In this document: positions 41,664 through 50,013 of the stretch, piece after piece | Layout of the letters: each line of letters begins with the position of its first letter | Numbering within the stretch: the first letter of the stretch is position 1 | Assembly (NCBI GenBank): GCA_047600805.1 | Contig: JASGKG010000001.1 | Location: forward strand, 1,612,001-1,676,000 | DNA from: JADKHC01 sp047600805 | Lineage (GTDB): Bacteria > Verrucomicrobiota > Verrucomicrobiia > Opitutales > Opitutaceae | DNA length: 64,000 bases | Direction of reading: 5' to 3' | Position numbers and translations under genes: made by a program | The notes under the pieces: generated by a model | What the model was told of the DNA's origin: nothing | The model's database searches: none | What the model saw: the letters and a program-made list of their open reading frames with translations, nothing else

Positions 41664-41840
41664 ATGAAATCGCCCCGCCGAGCCCTTCTTGCCCTCCTCG
41701 CCTTTACTTTCGCGATCCTCGCGACCGGCTGCACGTCGAAAACTTCCAACGACACCTCCATCCCGTGGAGTCGTCCCGCCAGTTGGGAAGGCCAAGTGCC
41801 CGGCATGGGCACAACCGGCGACACCAGCGGCATCCGTTAA
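41664..41840 (+). CDS. Very small lipoprotein
   Basis: A 58-residue lipoprotein. A positive start and hydrophobic core lead to the lipobox LATGC with lipidated C23. The mature part is only about 35 residues, polar, with TSIPWSRPASWEGQ and VPGMG. ATG 41664 is the only start that gives a signal peptide. It is followed by its own terminator. Such tiny IPWS-motif lipoproteins look characteristic of this group. The function is unknown. Confidence 0.75.
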   Translation: MKSPRRALLALLAFTFAILATGCTSKTSNDTSIPWSRPASWEGQVPGMGTTGDTSGIR

Positions 41841-41865
41841 CCGCGACATTTCTGTTTTCCTGCGA

Positions 41866-41895
41866 TCCGGCCATTTTTCGTGGCCGGATTTTTTG
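41866..41895 (+). terminator. Rho-independent terminator of the small lipoprotein gene
   Basis: A 9-bp stem (ATCCGGCCA 41866-41874 with 41882-41890) and 7-nt loop are followed by TTTTTTG. Confidence 0.92.
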
Positions 41896-41955
41896 TATCC
41901 GATCACCAGTTGATTTTGCATGGCGTCGCCTTCGCCTCGGACCTAAAACAGCGAA

Positions 41956-42678
41956 ATGACCGAACCTGCCGCCAACGCCTCGCTCGTCCCCCTTCCTGGC
42001 ACTTTGTATGTGGTAGCAACTCCCATCGGAAATCTCGCCGATCTCACTGATCGGGCGCGCGCGATCCTTGGCGGTGTCGACTTGATCGCGTGCGAAGACA
42101 CCCGAACCACGGGCGCGATGCTAACCCGCATCGGCCTTCACAAGGAACTCGTGGCGTACCACGAGCACAACGAAACAGAAGCGGCCGAACGCCTCGCGAC
42201 ACTTTTAAGCGGCGGAAAATCGATCGCGCTCGTCAGCGACGCTGGCACGCCCGCGATCAGCGACCCTGGTTTTCGATTGGTTCGCGCTTGCCGCCGACAG
42301 TCATTAACGGTCGTGCCCCTGCCGGGGCCAAACGCAATTATCACCGTTTTGAGTGCCGCCGGTCTTCCGACCAACGGTTTTCTTTTCGCGGGGTTCTTGC
42401 TGCCAAAAACGTCTGCGCGCACCGGCTTTCTTGAGAAGTATCGGGAATTCGACTACACGCTGGCGTTCTACGAGAGTTGCCACCGGATCGACAAATTCGT
42501 GGATGAAATTGTCACTACGCTCGGCAACGAGCGCGTGATTTGCGTCGCGAAAGAAGTGACCAAGTTGCACGAAACCTTCTTCGTGGGCGCAGCGGGCGAC
42601 GTCCGGGCACGCTTGGCCAAAGCGAGCCTGAAGGGCGAATTTGTCCTGTTGGTGGCACCGAAAGATTACGTTCTCTAA
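41956..42678 (+). CDS. rsmI: 16S rRNA 2'-O-ribose C1402 methyltransferase RsmI
   Basis: SAM-dependent tetrapyrrole-methylase-fold enzyme of 240 residues, modifying C1402 in the ribosomal P site. Motifs are LYVVATPIGNLADLTDRA, IACEDTRTTG, LVSDAGTPAISDPGF, PLPGPNAIITVLSAAGLPT and a C-terminal KGEFVLLVAP. It lacks the extra C-terminal domain of the longer enzymes. Followed after 137 bp by the FAD oxidoreductase. Confidence 0.95.
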   Translation: MTEPAANASLVPLPGTLYVVATPIGNLADLTDRARAILGGVDLIACEDTRTTGAMLTRIGLHKELVAYHEHNETEAAERLATLLSGGKSIALVSDAGTPAISDPGFRLVRACRRQSLTVVPLPGPNAIITVLSAAGLPTNGFLFAGFLLPKTSARTGFLEKYREFDYTLAFYESCHRIDKFVDEIVTTLGNERVICVAKEVTKLHETFFVGAAGDVRARLAKASLKGEFVLLVAPKDYVL

Positions 42679-42815
42679 GAGCCGCACCGAGGAGCAAAAT
42701 CGCATCTACGGCAATTCCCGGGGCGCCGCTCGGTGGAAAGCACGATGGGGAATCCCTGTAACTCGGCCGCGTAAGCCGCGCAACTCATCACCTTACCCGC
42801 GGTCGATGCGGGCGA
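42679..42815 (+). promoter_or_regulatory. Possibly structured leader before the FAD oxidoreductase
   Basis: ATTCCC at 42714-42719 can pair with GGGAAT at 42748-42753. A hairpin CCCGC/GCGGG (42796-42800 with 42808-42812) sits only 3 nt before the ATG and would cover any ribosome-binding site. No known riboswitch class matches: parts resemble a cobalamin core, but the B12 box is missing. Confidence 0.25.
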
Positions 42816-44525
42816 ATGTCGGATCTTGGAAAGGTCGTGTTCACGCAAACGCCTGCGCAAGGTCCACGCCCGTCCGTGGCCATATTCGGCGGCGGCATCG
42901 CTGGCCTCACGGTCGCTCACGAGCTGATTACGCGCGGGTACAACGTCACTGTTTACGAAAGCTCGTCGGCTGTCGGCGGCTTTTTCCGCAGCAGCCGGGA
43001 ACCAGAGACGAACACACCCTCGGAATACTCCTGGCACGGCATGGGGCCGTGGTACCACAACACTTTTGATCTGCTGCACCGAATTCCTTTCGACGACGGG
43101 GGCAGTATTTTCGATCGCGCCCTTTCGCGACCGATCGATTTTGGAATTTTTCCCAACGAAACGACCGCCCATTTCTACGACGGCAGTTGGAGCAGCATTC
43201 GAAAAATGTTTCGCTGGTCGCCCGTGGAATTTGTCCGTTGGGGCTGGTTAATGCTCAAAACATGGACAGCTCACCGTCGCTCCGAGGAGCATTACGCAAA
43301 AATCAACGCCGCGGACGCGTGGAGCAAAAAACTGAGCCCAACAGGACTGCAGACGTGGCGCTCCTGTTTTGGTCCGTGGATCGGTTCGGACTGGACAAAG
43401 GTTTCGCTGCACACCGGTGGACAGTTTTTCTGCAAACAGCTCACCTCCCAGCCCCCGCACGTGCACCACTCCGACGAACACGGCAGTTTATGGCTGCACG
43501 GCGCCGGTTCGGGCTGGCTGCTCTTCAAGGGCCCGAGCAGCGACTATTGGTTCTCGCGTTGGGTTCGTTTTCTCGAAGACAAGGGCGCCTCCATCGTGCT
43601 GTCGAGTCCGCTGGCAAAACTCGAGTATGACGGGAAAAAAATCACGGGTGCCGTGCTCGCGTCAGACAAACGCATCGAGGCGGATTATTTTGTGCTCGCT
43701 ACAAACCCGTTCGCAGCGGCCGAGGTCATCTCGCGCGAACCACGATTGTCAGCAATCGATGAACTCCGGCTTTTCGGACCATTGATTCAAGACGGCCCGC
43801 ACACCCAAGTCTCGTTTCGGATCGCGTTTTCCGAACACGTCAAACTGCCGCGCCCGCGCACCGCTGCGGTTCTCGCCGACTCTCCGTTCAACCTCACGCT
43901 TTTTGCCCAGGAGCAGGTCTGGGACAAGAACGTCTCGCTCGGCGAGGGTATGCGCTCGCTTTGGACGGGCACGAGCTGCGTTGGTAACAACCCTGGAAAA
44001 CTTTTCGGCCTGCCGGTGACGCGGTGCAGCAAAGAACAATTCGTCGAAGAAGTGCGGGAACAAATCTACGCCTGCAAAGCGCTCGACGAAATGGTTCGGC
44101 AAGCCAACGGCGGCCGAAGCCTGAAAGATTTTAAGATAGTTCGGTTCGAGGCATGGCACGAGTGGAAATTCCAAGCCAACGGAATCAAGCCAGAGCAGCC
44201 CAAATGGGTGAACACCACGCACACCCAACCATTTCAACCGCGGCAGAAAACACCCGTTCCCAACCTCTTTCTAGCCGGCGCCCACACCCGCACGGAGGCT
44301 GACGTGTGGAGCATCGAAGCCGCGGTGGAAAGTGGCCGACGCGCCGCGCAAGCCATCAACAAGCACGTGAACGTCCTGCCGCAGCATCGCCCATGGCTGT
44401 GCAGGTTGATCGGCAGTATCGATGATCTTTTCTACCGTGCGGGGGGCCCCCACGCGTTGGATGTCCTGCTCTGGGTGACGGTTATTAGCATCGGCGTCGG
44501 AATTGCGCTCGCATTCCGAGGTTAG
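42816..44525 (+). CDS. FAD-dependent oxidoreductase of the carotenoid/squalene desaturase-like group
   Basis: Flavoprotein of 569 residues with an N-terminal dinucleotide fold (SVAIFGGGIAGLTVAHELI, about 20-38) and ESSSAVGGFFRS, as in phytoene desaturases and amine oxidases. The late FAD motif is PNLFLAGAHTRTEADVWSIE. One hydrophobic helix at the C-terminus (DVLLWVTVISIGVGIALAF) should anchor it to the membrane. No terpenoid genes are nearby, so the substrate is unknown. A carotenoid, squalene or other isoprenoid role is only a family-level suggestion. Confidence 0.8.
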   Translation: MSDLGKVVFTQTPAQGPRPSVAIFGGGIAGLTVAHELITRGYNVTVYESSSAVGGFFRSSREPETNTPSEYSWHGMGPWYHNTFDLLHRIPFDDGGSIFDRALSRPIDFGIFPNETTAHFYDGSWSSIRKMFRWSPVEFVRWGWLMLKTWTAHRRSEEHYAKINAADAWSKKLSPTGLQTWRSCFGPWIGSDWTKVSLHTGGQFFCKQLTSQPPHVHHSDEHGSLWLHGAGSGWLLFKGPSSDYWFSRWVRFLEDKGASIVLSSPLAKLEYDGKKITGAVLASDKRIEADYFVLATNPFAAAEVISREPRLSAIDELRLFGPLIQDGPHTQVSFRIAFSEHVKLPRPRTAAVLADSPFNLTLFAQEQVWDKNVSLGEGMRSLWTGTSCVGNNPGKLFGLPVTRCSKEQFVEEVREQIYACKALDEMVRQANGGRSLKDFKIVRFEAWHEWKFQANGIKPEQPKWVNTTHTQPFQPRQKTPVPNLFLAGAHTRTEADVWSIEAAVESGRRAAQAINKHVNVLPQHRPWLCRLIGSIDDLFYRAGGPHALDVLLWVTVISIGVGIALAFRG

Positions 44526-44535
44526 TTTTCGACAC

Positions 44536-44563
44536 AAAAAAAGGCCCGCGTTGCCGCGGGCCT
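44536..44563 (-). terminator. Rho-independent terminator (minus strand), possibly bidirectional
   Basis: A 9-bp stem (AGGCCCGCG 44542-44550 with 44555-44563) has a TTGC loop. On the minus strand it is followed by seven T, ending the redoxin gene; it may also serve the convergent oxidoreductase. Confidence 0.9.
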
Positions 44564-44584
44564 CGTGGAGAAACTGATTTTCGG

Positions 44585-45202
44585 TTAGTATTTTACCGAA
44601 CAGCCGTAAGGCTCGGTGGAAGATTTCTCGATCGTCCCGCCAGCCTTCAACGACGCGAGTGCTGCATTCACGTAGTTGGTCGCTTTAGCGATATCGGAAG
44701 GATCGGCAGAACGAATGCTGTCGATGGCGCCGTTGTAAACGAGCGTGCCTTGAGCGTTGATAATGAAAATGTGCGGTGTGGTTTTCGCGCCGTAGAGATG
44801 CCCGACCTTCCCGTCGCGATCGTGCAGGTAAGCTGTAGGAGCGGCCTGGTGGCTCTTAAGATATTCCTTCGTCTGCTCCGCGGTTGAATCAGCACCTTGC
44901 TTGCCTTTCGCTCCCGAGTTGATCGTGAGCCATATGGCGCCCGCATCCGTAGCGGCTTTTTGCGTCGAAGGGATGTTGCCGCTCTTGTCGTAGTGTTTCT
45001 TCACGAAAGGGCACTCTGGGTTGTGCCATTCCAGAATGACGATTTTGCCTTTGTAGTCAGAGAGTCTGTGGGTCTTTCCGTCGAGGTCGGTTAACGTGAA
45101 ATCAGGTGCGGGCGAACCGATTTCAACTGCACGCAAAGCTTGCGCACCAAAAGCGGCGACCATGGCTGCCAATACTAGGAGGGTTTGGAGTGTTTTTTTC
45201 AT
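44585..45202 (-). CDS. Exported redoxin (AhpC/TSA-type thioredoxin-fold protein)
   Basis: Periplasmic thioredoxin-fold protein of 205 residues. ATG 45202 gives a signal peptide (MKKTLQTLLVLAAMVAAFGA, cleaved near QALRA). The redoxin domain starts IGSPAPDFTLTDLDGKTHRL. The candidate peroxidatic or redox Cys is C64 in NPECPFVKKHY, and a second conserved Cys is C201 in the family C-terminus PYGCSVKY. There is no CxxC, so it is unlike ordinary thioredoxin or TlpA. Likely peroxide or thiol chemistry in the envelope; the partner is unknown. It is divergent from the exosortase gene. Confidence 0.85.
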   Translation of the reverse strand: MKKTLQTLLVLAAMVAAFGAQALRAVEIGSPAPDFTLTDLDGKTHRLSDYKGKIVILEWHNPECPFVKKHYDKSGNIPSTQKAATDAGAIWLTINSGAKGKQGADSTAEQTKEYLKSHQAAPTAYLHDRDGKVGHLYGAKTTPHIFIINAQGTLVYNGAIDSIRSADPSDIAKATNYVNAALASLKAGGTIEKSSTEPYGCSVKY

Positions 45203-45368
45203 AGTGAGGAAAACGACGCACACTCGTATTCAAGAGTTACCTCTTCGCCAGCGAGCGACGCGCTTTTGCTCGTCCCAATACGGTCTCTGCGCAAATCACT
45301 AGCGGTTGAAATTCGCCTCTGATTAGTTCAGCCTCCGCCCCGCATAATTCCCTGCCCTCGCCGACTCC

Positions 45369-47027
45369 TTGCCTTTGAGCGATTCTCCATCAGTTCCGAC
45401 TGCGTCCCGTGCCAAGCCCGCTGCGGCTAAGTGGACGACTCTTAACGCGCTGGGCTGGGCCAACGTCTTAGGCGCGGCAGCCGCAGTCGTGGGGCTGGCT
45501 CTGTTTCTCGCTCCTCAGTGGCGACACAACGTCGAACTCACTCACGGTTGGTTCACGCCGATCGTATTCTTCGTTCTGATACAAGAGGCGCGGGCGGCCG
45601 GTCCTTGGCGCTATTTAACGCGCAGCTCAATATTTCTGGTCACGCTCATGTTTCTGGTCGTAGCCGGTCTGATCCTTCTCACCGCGGCTGGTCTTTACGC
45701 GGCCGCGCTCGACTGGACACATTCGCTGGTGGCGGCAACGGCCACGGCCGCTGTGTGCGCGTTTCTATCTGCGACTTGGCTCTCGCTGGCGGACGAGAAT
45801 GTCAAAGTCGTGCCGTTTAACTGGACTACAGGAGTCGCCATTATCCTGTGGCTCATGAGTGCGCCGATTCCACCCGGCACTTACGCGAATATCACTCAGG
45901 CGCTGCAGTCCGCCGTGACAACCACCGTCGTCAAAGCCCTTCACCTACTCGGCATCGCTGCGGTGCAACACGGCAACATCATCGAAACAACACGTGTAAA
46001 CGTAGGCGTGGAAGAAGCCTGCAGTGGAATACGAAGTTTGATCTCGTGCATCTACACGGGATTATTTTTCGCCGCCGTGTTGGTTCGGCAACCTTGGGCA
46101 CGCTTCGTAATCATCGCCGTCGCCGGGCCATTGGCGCTGGTGATGAATTTTATACGCTCGCTCACGCTCACGTTGATGGCGCATAACGGCGTGGAGATTC
46201 GCGGTGGGTGGCACGACGTCACAGGTTATTCCATACTCGCGATCGCCGGCGGCATGCTCGCCGCGTTCGCGTTTTTTCTCGGACGTTTTTCACCCAAGTC
46301 AGTACAACAACCCCCTGACGTAGACAGCGTGGGCGCCGTCCCCGTCGCCCAAAGTCCGACCACGTGGCCGCGAGCCGTCGTCGTGAGCGGATTTGTTGCA
46401 GCGACACTGATCGTAGGCTTTTTCATCTCGCAAAGCCGGCCTGCTACCACAACCAACCGCCCCACACCTAATCTCGCCACCTTGCTCCCGTCCGAATTCC
46501 CGGGCTGGACGACCTTGGTCAACAAGGACCTGTATCGATTTTCCGCTGAGCTTCAGACCCCGCACCTCACCCAAACCACTTTCGAACGCAGCGATGCGCA
46601 CAGTTACACGGAAATCACCGTGTATCTCGCGTACTGGCCTTCGGGTCGCGCGCCGGTGTCGCTCGTCGCTTCACATACTCCCGATGCCTGCTGGCCAGGC
46701 AACGGCTGGACGGCGCTGCACGTCGAAAACCCGCGTTCAACGCTGGCGCTCGCAGGCCGCCAAGTCGAAGAGGCCGAACAACGAATTTTTGAGCAACAGG
46801 GGCAGACCGAACACGTGTGGTATTGGCATCTTTATGACGGCCACGTGATTCACCCCGACAACGTGCGTTCACCCAAACGTTTGTTGTTTTTAGCTTGGAA
46901 GTACGGGTTTAAGCGCGAGGGCGAACAGCTTTTCGTAAGAATTTCCAGCAACAAACCCTGGGATCAGATCTCGACTGAGCCTTTGTTGCAGGAAATCTTT
47001 GCACGACTCGTCCCTTTCGGTCTTTAA
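45369..47027 (+). CDS. Exosortase with fused EpsI domain
   Basis: Multi-pass membrane transpeptidase-like enzyme that processes C-terminal sorting signals, about 552 residues. It begins at TTG 45369 (or TTG 45375). Several membrane helices occupy 30-305. The catalytic triad of the family is visible as Cys 218 (VEEACSGIRS), Arg 263 (NFIRSLTLTL) and His 282 (WHDVTGYSI). The C-terminal part (about 370-552) is an EpsI-like periplasmic domain with the signature HTPDACWPGNGW. No PEP-CTERM protein is in the window. The two Gly6-tailed proteins at 50-59 kb are possible but unproven substrates. A micro-ORF and an RskA-like gene follow. Confidence 0.92.
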   Translation: MPLSDSPSVPTASRAKPAAAKWTTLNALGWANVLGAAAAVVGLALFLAPQWRHNVELTHGWFTPIVFFVLIQEARAAGPWRYLTRSSIFLVTLMFLVVAGLILLTAAGLYAAALDWTHSLVAATATAAVCAFLSATWLSLADENVKVVPFNWTTGVAIILWLMSAPIPPGTYANITQALQSAVTTTVVKALHLLGIAAVQHGNIIETTRVNVGVEEACSGIRSLISCIYTGLFFAAVLVRQPWARFVIIAVAGPLALVMNFIRSLTLTLMAHNGVEIRGGWHDVTGYSILAIAGGMLAAFAFFLGRFSPKSVQQPPDVDSVGAVPVAQSPTTWPRAVVVSGFVAATLIVGFFISQSRPATTTNRPTPNLATLLPSEFPGWTTLVNKDLYRFSAELQTPHLTQTTFERSDAHSYTEITVYLAYWPSGRAPVSLVASHTPDACWPGNGWTALHVENPRSTLALAGRQVEEAEQRIFEQQGQTEHVWYWHLYDGHVIHPDNVRSPKRLLFLAWKYGFKREGEQLFVRISSNKPWDQISTEPLLQEIFARLVPFGL

Positions 47028-47047
47028 TCACGCCGTTCGCTACCCCC

Positions 47048-47140
47048 ATGTTGTTCCGACTCACTACCCAGGAAAAACGCACCCTCACGTGGCTGGCCAT
47101 TCTCCTGGTCATTGGGCTCGTCGGATGGTTAGTTTTATAA
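47048..47140 (+). CDS. 30-residue single-helix membrane micro-protein
   Basis: A short frame sits between exosortase (20 bp upstream) and the anti-sigma-like gene (9 bp downstream). It begins MLFRLTTQEKRTLTWLA and ends in a hydrophobic helix (ILLVIGLVGWLVL). The pattern of a basic, Thr/Gln/Glu start followed by a helix is like the N-terminal anchor of ComEA/helix-hairpin-helix proteins. No Shine-Dalgarno is seen, as with most genes here. The tight gene packing and membrane-like composition argue for a real gene. Confidence 0.45.
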   Translation: MLFRLTTQEKRTLTWLAILLVIGLVGWLVL

Positions 47141-47149
47141 TCGGTTTTT

Positions 47150-47761
47150 ATGCCCTCGGAAAACCTCAATCCCTTCCGTTTGCCTGCGCCTTCCCCCTGC
47201 CGAACCTGTACTGTGAGCCGTGTTGGGTGGATCACAGCAAGCGTGGCACTTCTTTTGGCGGCATTTTTGTGTTTTCGCCTGCTCGCAGCCCGCGCCGAAA
47301 TCAAATTGGAGCACAATAATGCGGAGCTCACTCTCGTTGAGGTAAAATCCCTGAAGCAGCAGCTCTACGCGGAGCGAATTCTGGCCGAACGCCAGATGGC
47401 TGATCTCACCAACGCCGCAAAAACCGAAACGGTGCTCGTCGCGCACCTGCTCCCGATTGACCCCACAGCGAGCTTTCCGAGTGCGATGGTCGTTTGGCTG
47501 CCCTCGCGACAAAGTGGCGTCCTGCTCGCCGATAAATTACCCGAAATCGGAGCGGATGAAGAACTCCGACTTTGGATCACCGAAAGCGATGGCCCGCCTC
47601 AAAACGTGGCGGAGGTGACTCCTGCCAGTGGAAGGTCGACGAAGATCACCTTCAAAGCAATTAAGCCCACAGGCTTGTCCGTCCGATTCTCGGTCACCCG
47701 CGAGCGCAAAGGCGCGACCGGCACACCCACCGGTCCGACCTTGATGATGGGCGCTCCTTAA
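47150..47761 (+). CDS. Membrane protein with RskA-like anti-sigma C-terminal domain
   Basis: Bitopic protein of 203 residues. A short cytoplasmic N-terminus with CRTC (about 17-20) precedes a transmembrane helix (about 27-48), a short coiled coil (55-85), and a C-terminal domain (about 95-203) with MVVWLPSRQSGVLLADKLPE, DEELRLWI and the ending ERKGATGTPTGPTLMMG. This is the pattern of anti-sigma-K (RskA) periplasmic domains. The usual N-terminal zinc-binding sigma-binding domain is missing or reduced to about 25 residues, and no sigma gene is adjacent. It may therefore not be a functional anti-sigma factor. It probably belongs to the exosortase operon. Confidence 0.7.
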   Translation: MPSENLNPFRLPAPSPCRTCTVSRVGWITASVALLLAAFLCFRLLAARAEIKLEHNNAELTLVEVKSLKQQLYAERILAERQMADLTNAAKTETVLVAHLLPIDPTASFPSAMVVWLPSRQSGVLLADKLPEIGADEELRLWITESDGPPQNVAEVTPASGRSTKITFKAIKPTGLSVRFSVTRERKGATGTPTGPTLMMGAP

Positions 47762-47957
47762 CGAGCGCAGCCGCGTTTCACCTCGGCCTCCACTAAGTCG
47801 TTGCACTTCGGTCTGTTTTTTCGCGTGTCCAATAGTTAGGCATGCTTTCGGCGTGTTGGTTTGGCATTAGACCGCCTCATATCGCTGGTGAAAATTCTTA
47901 TCGCCAGGCGAAAAACTTTACTCGACGTTATAGGAATCTGCGAAAATTTTATACGTC

Positions 47958-49145
47958 ATGGTAATTAAACCGAAAGTCCGAGGTTTCGTATGTGTGTCAG
48001 CCCATCCCGCTGGTTGTGCGGCGCATGTGCAGGAACAAATCGATTACGTGAAGAGCAAAGGACCGCTCAAAAACGGCCCCAAGAAGGTCTTGGTCGTTGG
48101 AGCCTCGACAGGCTACGGTTTGTCCTCCCGTATCGCCGCTGCGTTCGGTTCAGGAGCGGCCACAGTGGGCGTGTTTTACGAGCGCCCGTCCGACGTGGAT
48201 CGTCCGGCGACGCCCGGCTGGTACAACAGCTACGCTTTTACCCAAAAAGCCCGCGCCGCCGGCCTCTATGCCGGCAACATCAATGGCGACGCTTTCTCCA
48301 AAGAGATCAAACAGCAGACGATCGAGCTATTGAAGCGCGACGTCGGCCCGGTCGACCTCGTCGTCTACTCGCTCGCCTCCCCGCGCCGCACACATCCCTA
48401 CACCGGCACCGTTCACAAGTCCGCCCTCAAGCCAATCGGAAAGCCGTACACCAACAAAACCGTCGATACTGATACCGGAACGGTTAGCTCCGTAACGATC
48501 GAGCCCGCCACCCAAGAAGAAATCGACGATACCATCGCCGTCATGGGTGGCGAAGATTGGGAAATGTGGATTCAAGCACTCGCGGACGCGAAGCTTCTCG
48601 CTCCCGGCGCGACTTCGGTCGCCTACTCGTACATCGGGCCCGAGGTCACGTGGGACATTTACAAGAATGGCACGATCGGGATGGCAAAAATCGATTTGGA
48701 AAAAGCCGCGAAACGCATCGACGCTTTCCTGAAGATCGAAGGTTATGGCCGCGCGTTTGTTTCCGTTAACAAAGCTCTGGTCACGCAAGCCAGTTCCGCC
48801 ATTCCGGTGGTTCCCCTCTACATTGCCGTGCTCTTCAAGATCATGAAGTCCAAGGGAACTCACGAGGGTTGCATCGAGCAAATCCAACGACTCTTTGCCA
48901 CGCAGATGTACAACAACTCGGCGCTTAACTACGACGACGGCGGTCGCGTGCGCGTCGATGATTGGGAAATGCGTCCGGAAGTCCAAGACGAGGTGAAACG
49001 CATCTGGCCGCGGGTCACCACGGAAAATCTCAACGATCTCACTGACATCGCGGGCTACCGCTCCGATTTTCTTAAGCTGTTCGGCTTCGGCCTGCCCGGC
49101 ATCGATTACGACGCCGATGTCGAACCGCATTTCCCGTTCGAATAA
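47958..49145 (+). CDS. fabV: Enoyl-[acyl-carrier-protein]/trans-2-enoyl-CoA reductase FabV
   Basis: NADH-dependent enoyl reductase of fatty acid synthesis, 395 residues, the standard FabV length. It starts MVIKPKVRGFVCVSAHP. NADH binding is by VLVVGASTGYGLSSRIA, and the catalytic pair is Y235 and K244 in the Y-x8-K motif, the same numbering as known FabV proteins. FabV enzymes are typically insensitive to triclosan. Monocistronic, with a strong terminator behind. Confidence 0.97.
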   Translation: MVIKPKVRGFVCVSAHPAGCAAHVQEQIDYVKSKGPLKNGPKKVLVVGASTGYGLSSRIAAAFGSGAATVGVFYERPSDVDRPATPGWYNSYAFTQKARAAGLYAGNINGDAFSKEIKQQTIELLKRDVGPVDLVVYSLASPRRTHPYTGTVHKSALKPIGKPYTNKTVDTDTGTVSSVTIEPATQEEIDDTIAVMGGEDWEMWIQALADAKLLAPGATSVAYSYIGPEVTWDIYKNGTIGMAKIDLEKAAKRIDAFLKIEGYGRAFVSVNKALVTQASSAIPVVPLYIAVLFKIMKSKGTHEGCIEQIQRLFATQMYNNSALNYDDGGRVRVDDWEMRPEVQDEVKRIWPRVTTENLNDLTDIAGYRSDFLKLFGFGLPGIDYDADVEPHFPFE

Positions 49146-49159
49146 AGCTTCCCACCAAC

Positions 49160-49186
49160 AAAACAGGCGCCAAAAGCGCCTGTTTT
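49160..49186. terminator. Bidirectional terminator between fabV and the hydrolase
   Basis: An 11-bp perfect stem, AAAACAGGCGC at 49160-49170 with 49176-49186, has a CAAAA loop and A/T flanks on both sides. It separates two convergent genes. Confidence 0.85.
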
Positions 49187-49187
49187 G

Positions 49188-49967
49188 CTAGGGCTGCACG
49201 GCAGCAAAGACGATCCGCACAAACTCGACGCGTCCGTCCATGTGCGGATTGTGACCTGAGCCGGCAACTACCTCGATTTTGGCGGTTGGAAAATGATGCA
49301 GTATCGATTCGCGATCCTCAGGCCCCACATACCGCGACCGACCTCCAATGATGAACAGGGTCGGCCCGTCGAACCGATCCTCAGGCGCCAAAGAATCCCG
49401 AGCGACGTCGGGCAGCGTTCTGGTGAGAACAGGCAAGTTCACGATCCACTGCCAGGTATTCGTCTCGGGATCGCGTTCCAAGTTGGTCGCGAGAAATTTC
49501 CTCATCCCCAAGCTGGGCACCCGGCCTTCGAAGCGCATCTCCGCTTCGGCGCGCGATTGCAGCGTGCGCAGATCCAGCTCGTTCAACGCGGCAAACTCGT
49601 TTTTGTGGCCCATCAACTCGTAGTCTTTGGGCGCAACATCGACCACAAAGAGTCTCTCGACGCGTTCGGGGTGTCGACAGGCCAGGAGCATCGCCACCTT
49701 CCCGCCCATGCTGTGCCCCATGATGGAAGCGCGAGTGATCCCGTGCTGATCCATCCACTCGAGTACGTCTGCCACCATCGCCGAGAACGTCATTTCGTCG
49801 GAATGTGGAGAACGCCCGTGATTCCGCAGGTCGAGCGCGATCACGTGAAATTGGGCCGTCAAATCGGTGCCGGTGGACTGCCAGTTTCTTGAAGAACCGA
49901 GCAGTCCATGGAGCACGAGGAGCGGCGGATGGCCACGGCCACCGAGATCGCGATGAAACAGAATCAT
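49188..49967 (-). CDS. Alpha/beta hydrolase (YbfF-like esterase)
   Basis: Serine hydrolase of 259 residues. ATG 49967 gives MILFHRDLGGRGHPPLLVLHG, the family start. The oxyanion region is HGLLGSSRNWQ and the nucleophile is Ser 86 in GHSMGGK. The catalytic His lies in GSGHNPHMD, and the acid is in the preceding strand. Similar enzymes (YbfF, ABHD11) act on short acyl esters. No signal peptide, so cytoplasmic. It is the last gene before the giant RCC1 protein, on the same strand. Confidence 0.85.
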   Translation of the reverse strand: MILFHRDLGGRGHPPLLVLHGLLGSSRNWQSTGTDLTAQFHVIALDLRNHGRSPHSDEMTFSAMVADVLEWMDQHGITRASIMGHSMGGKVAMLLACRHPERVERLFVVDVAPKDYELMGHKNEFAALNELDLRTLQSRAEAEMRFEGRVPSLGMRKFLATNLERDPETNTWQWIVNLPVLTRTLPDVARDSLAPEDRFDGPTLFIIGGRSRYVGPEDRESILHHFPTAKIEVVAGSGHNPHMDGRVEFVRIVFAAVQP

Positions 49968-50013
49968 CGCGCTTGTTTCAGGCAAAGCGCCGACGACGCC
50001 AAGCAAAACCTGT

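Noticed and set aside
42714..42795. Cobalamin riboswitch before the FAD oxidoreductase
   Set aside because: GGGGAATCC and GCCGCGCAACT resemble core words, but the stem between them does not form and the B12 box is absent.
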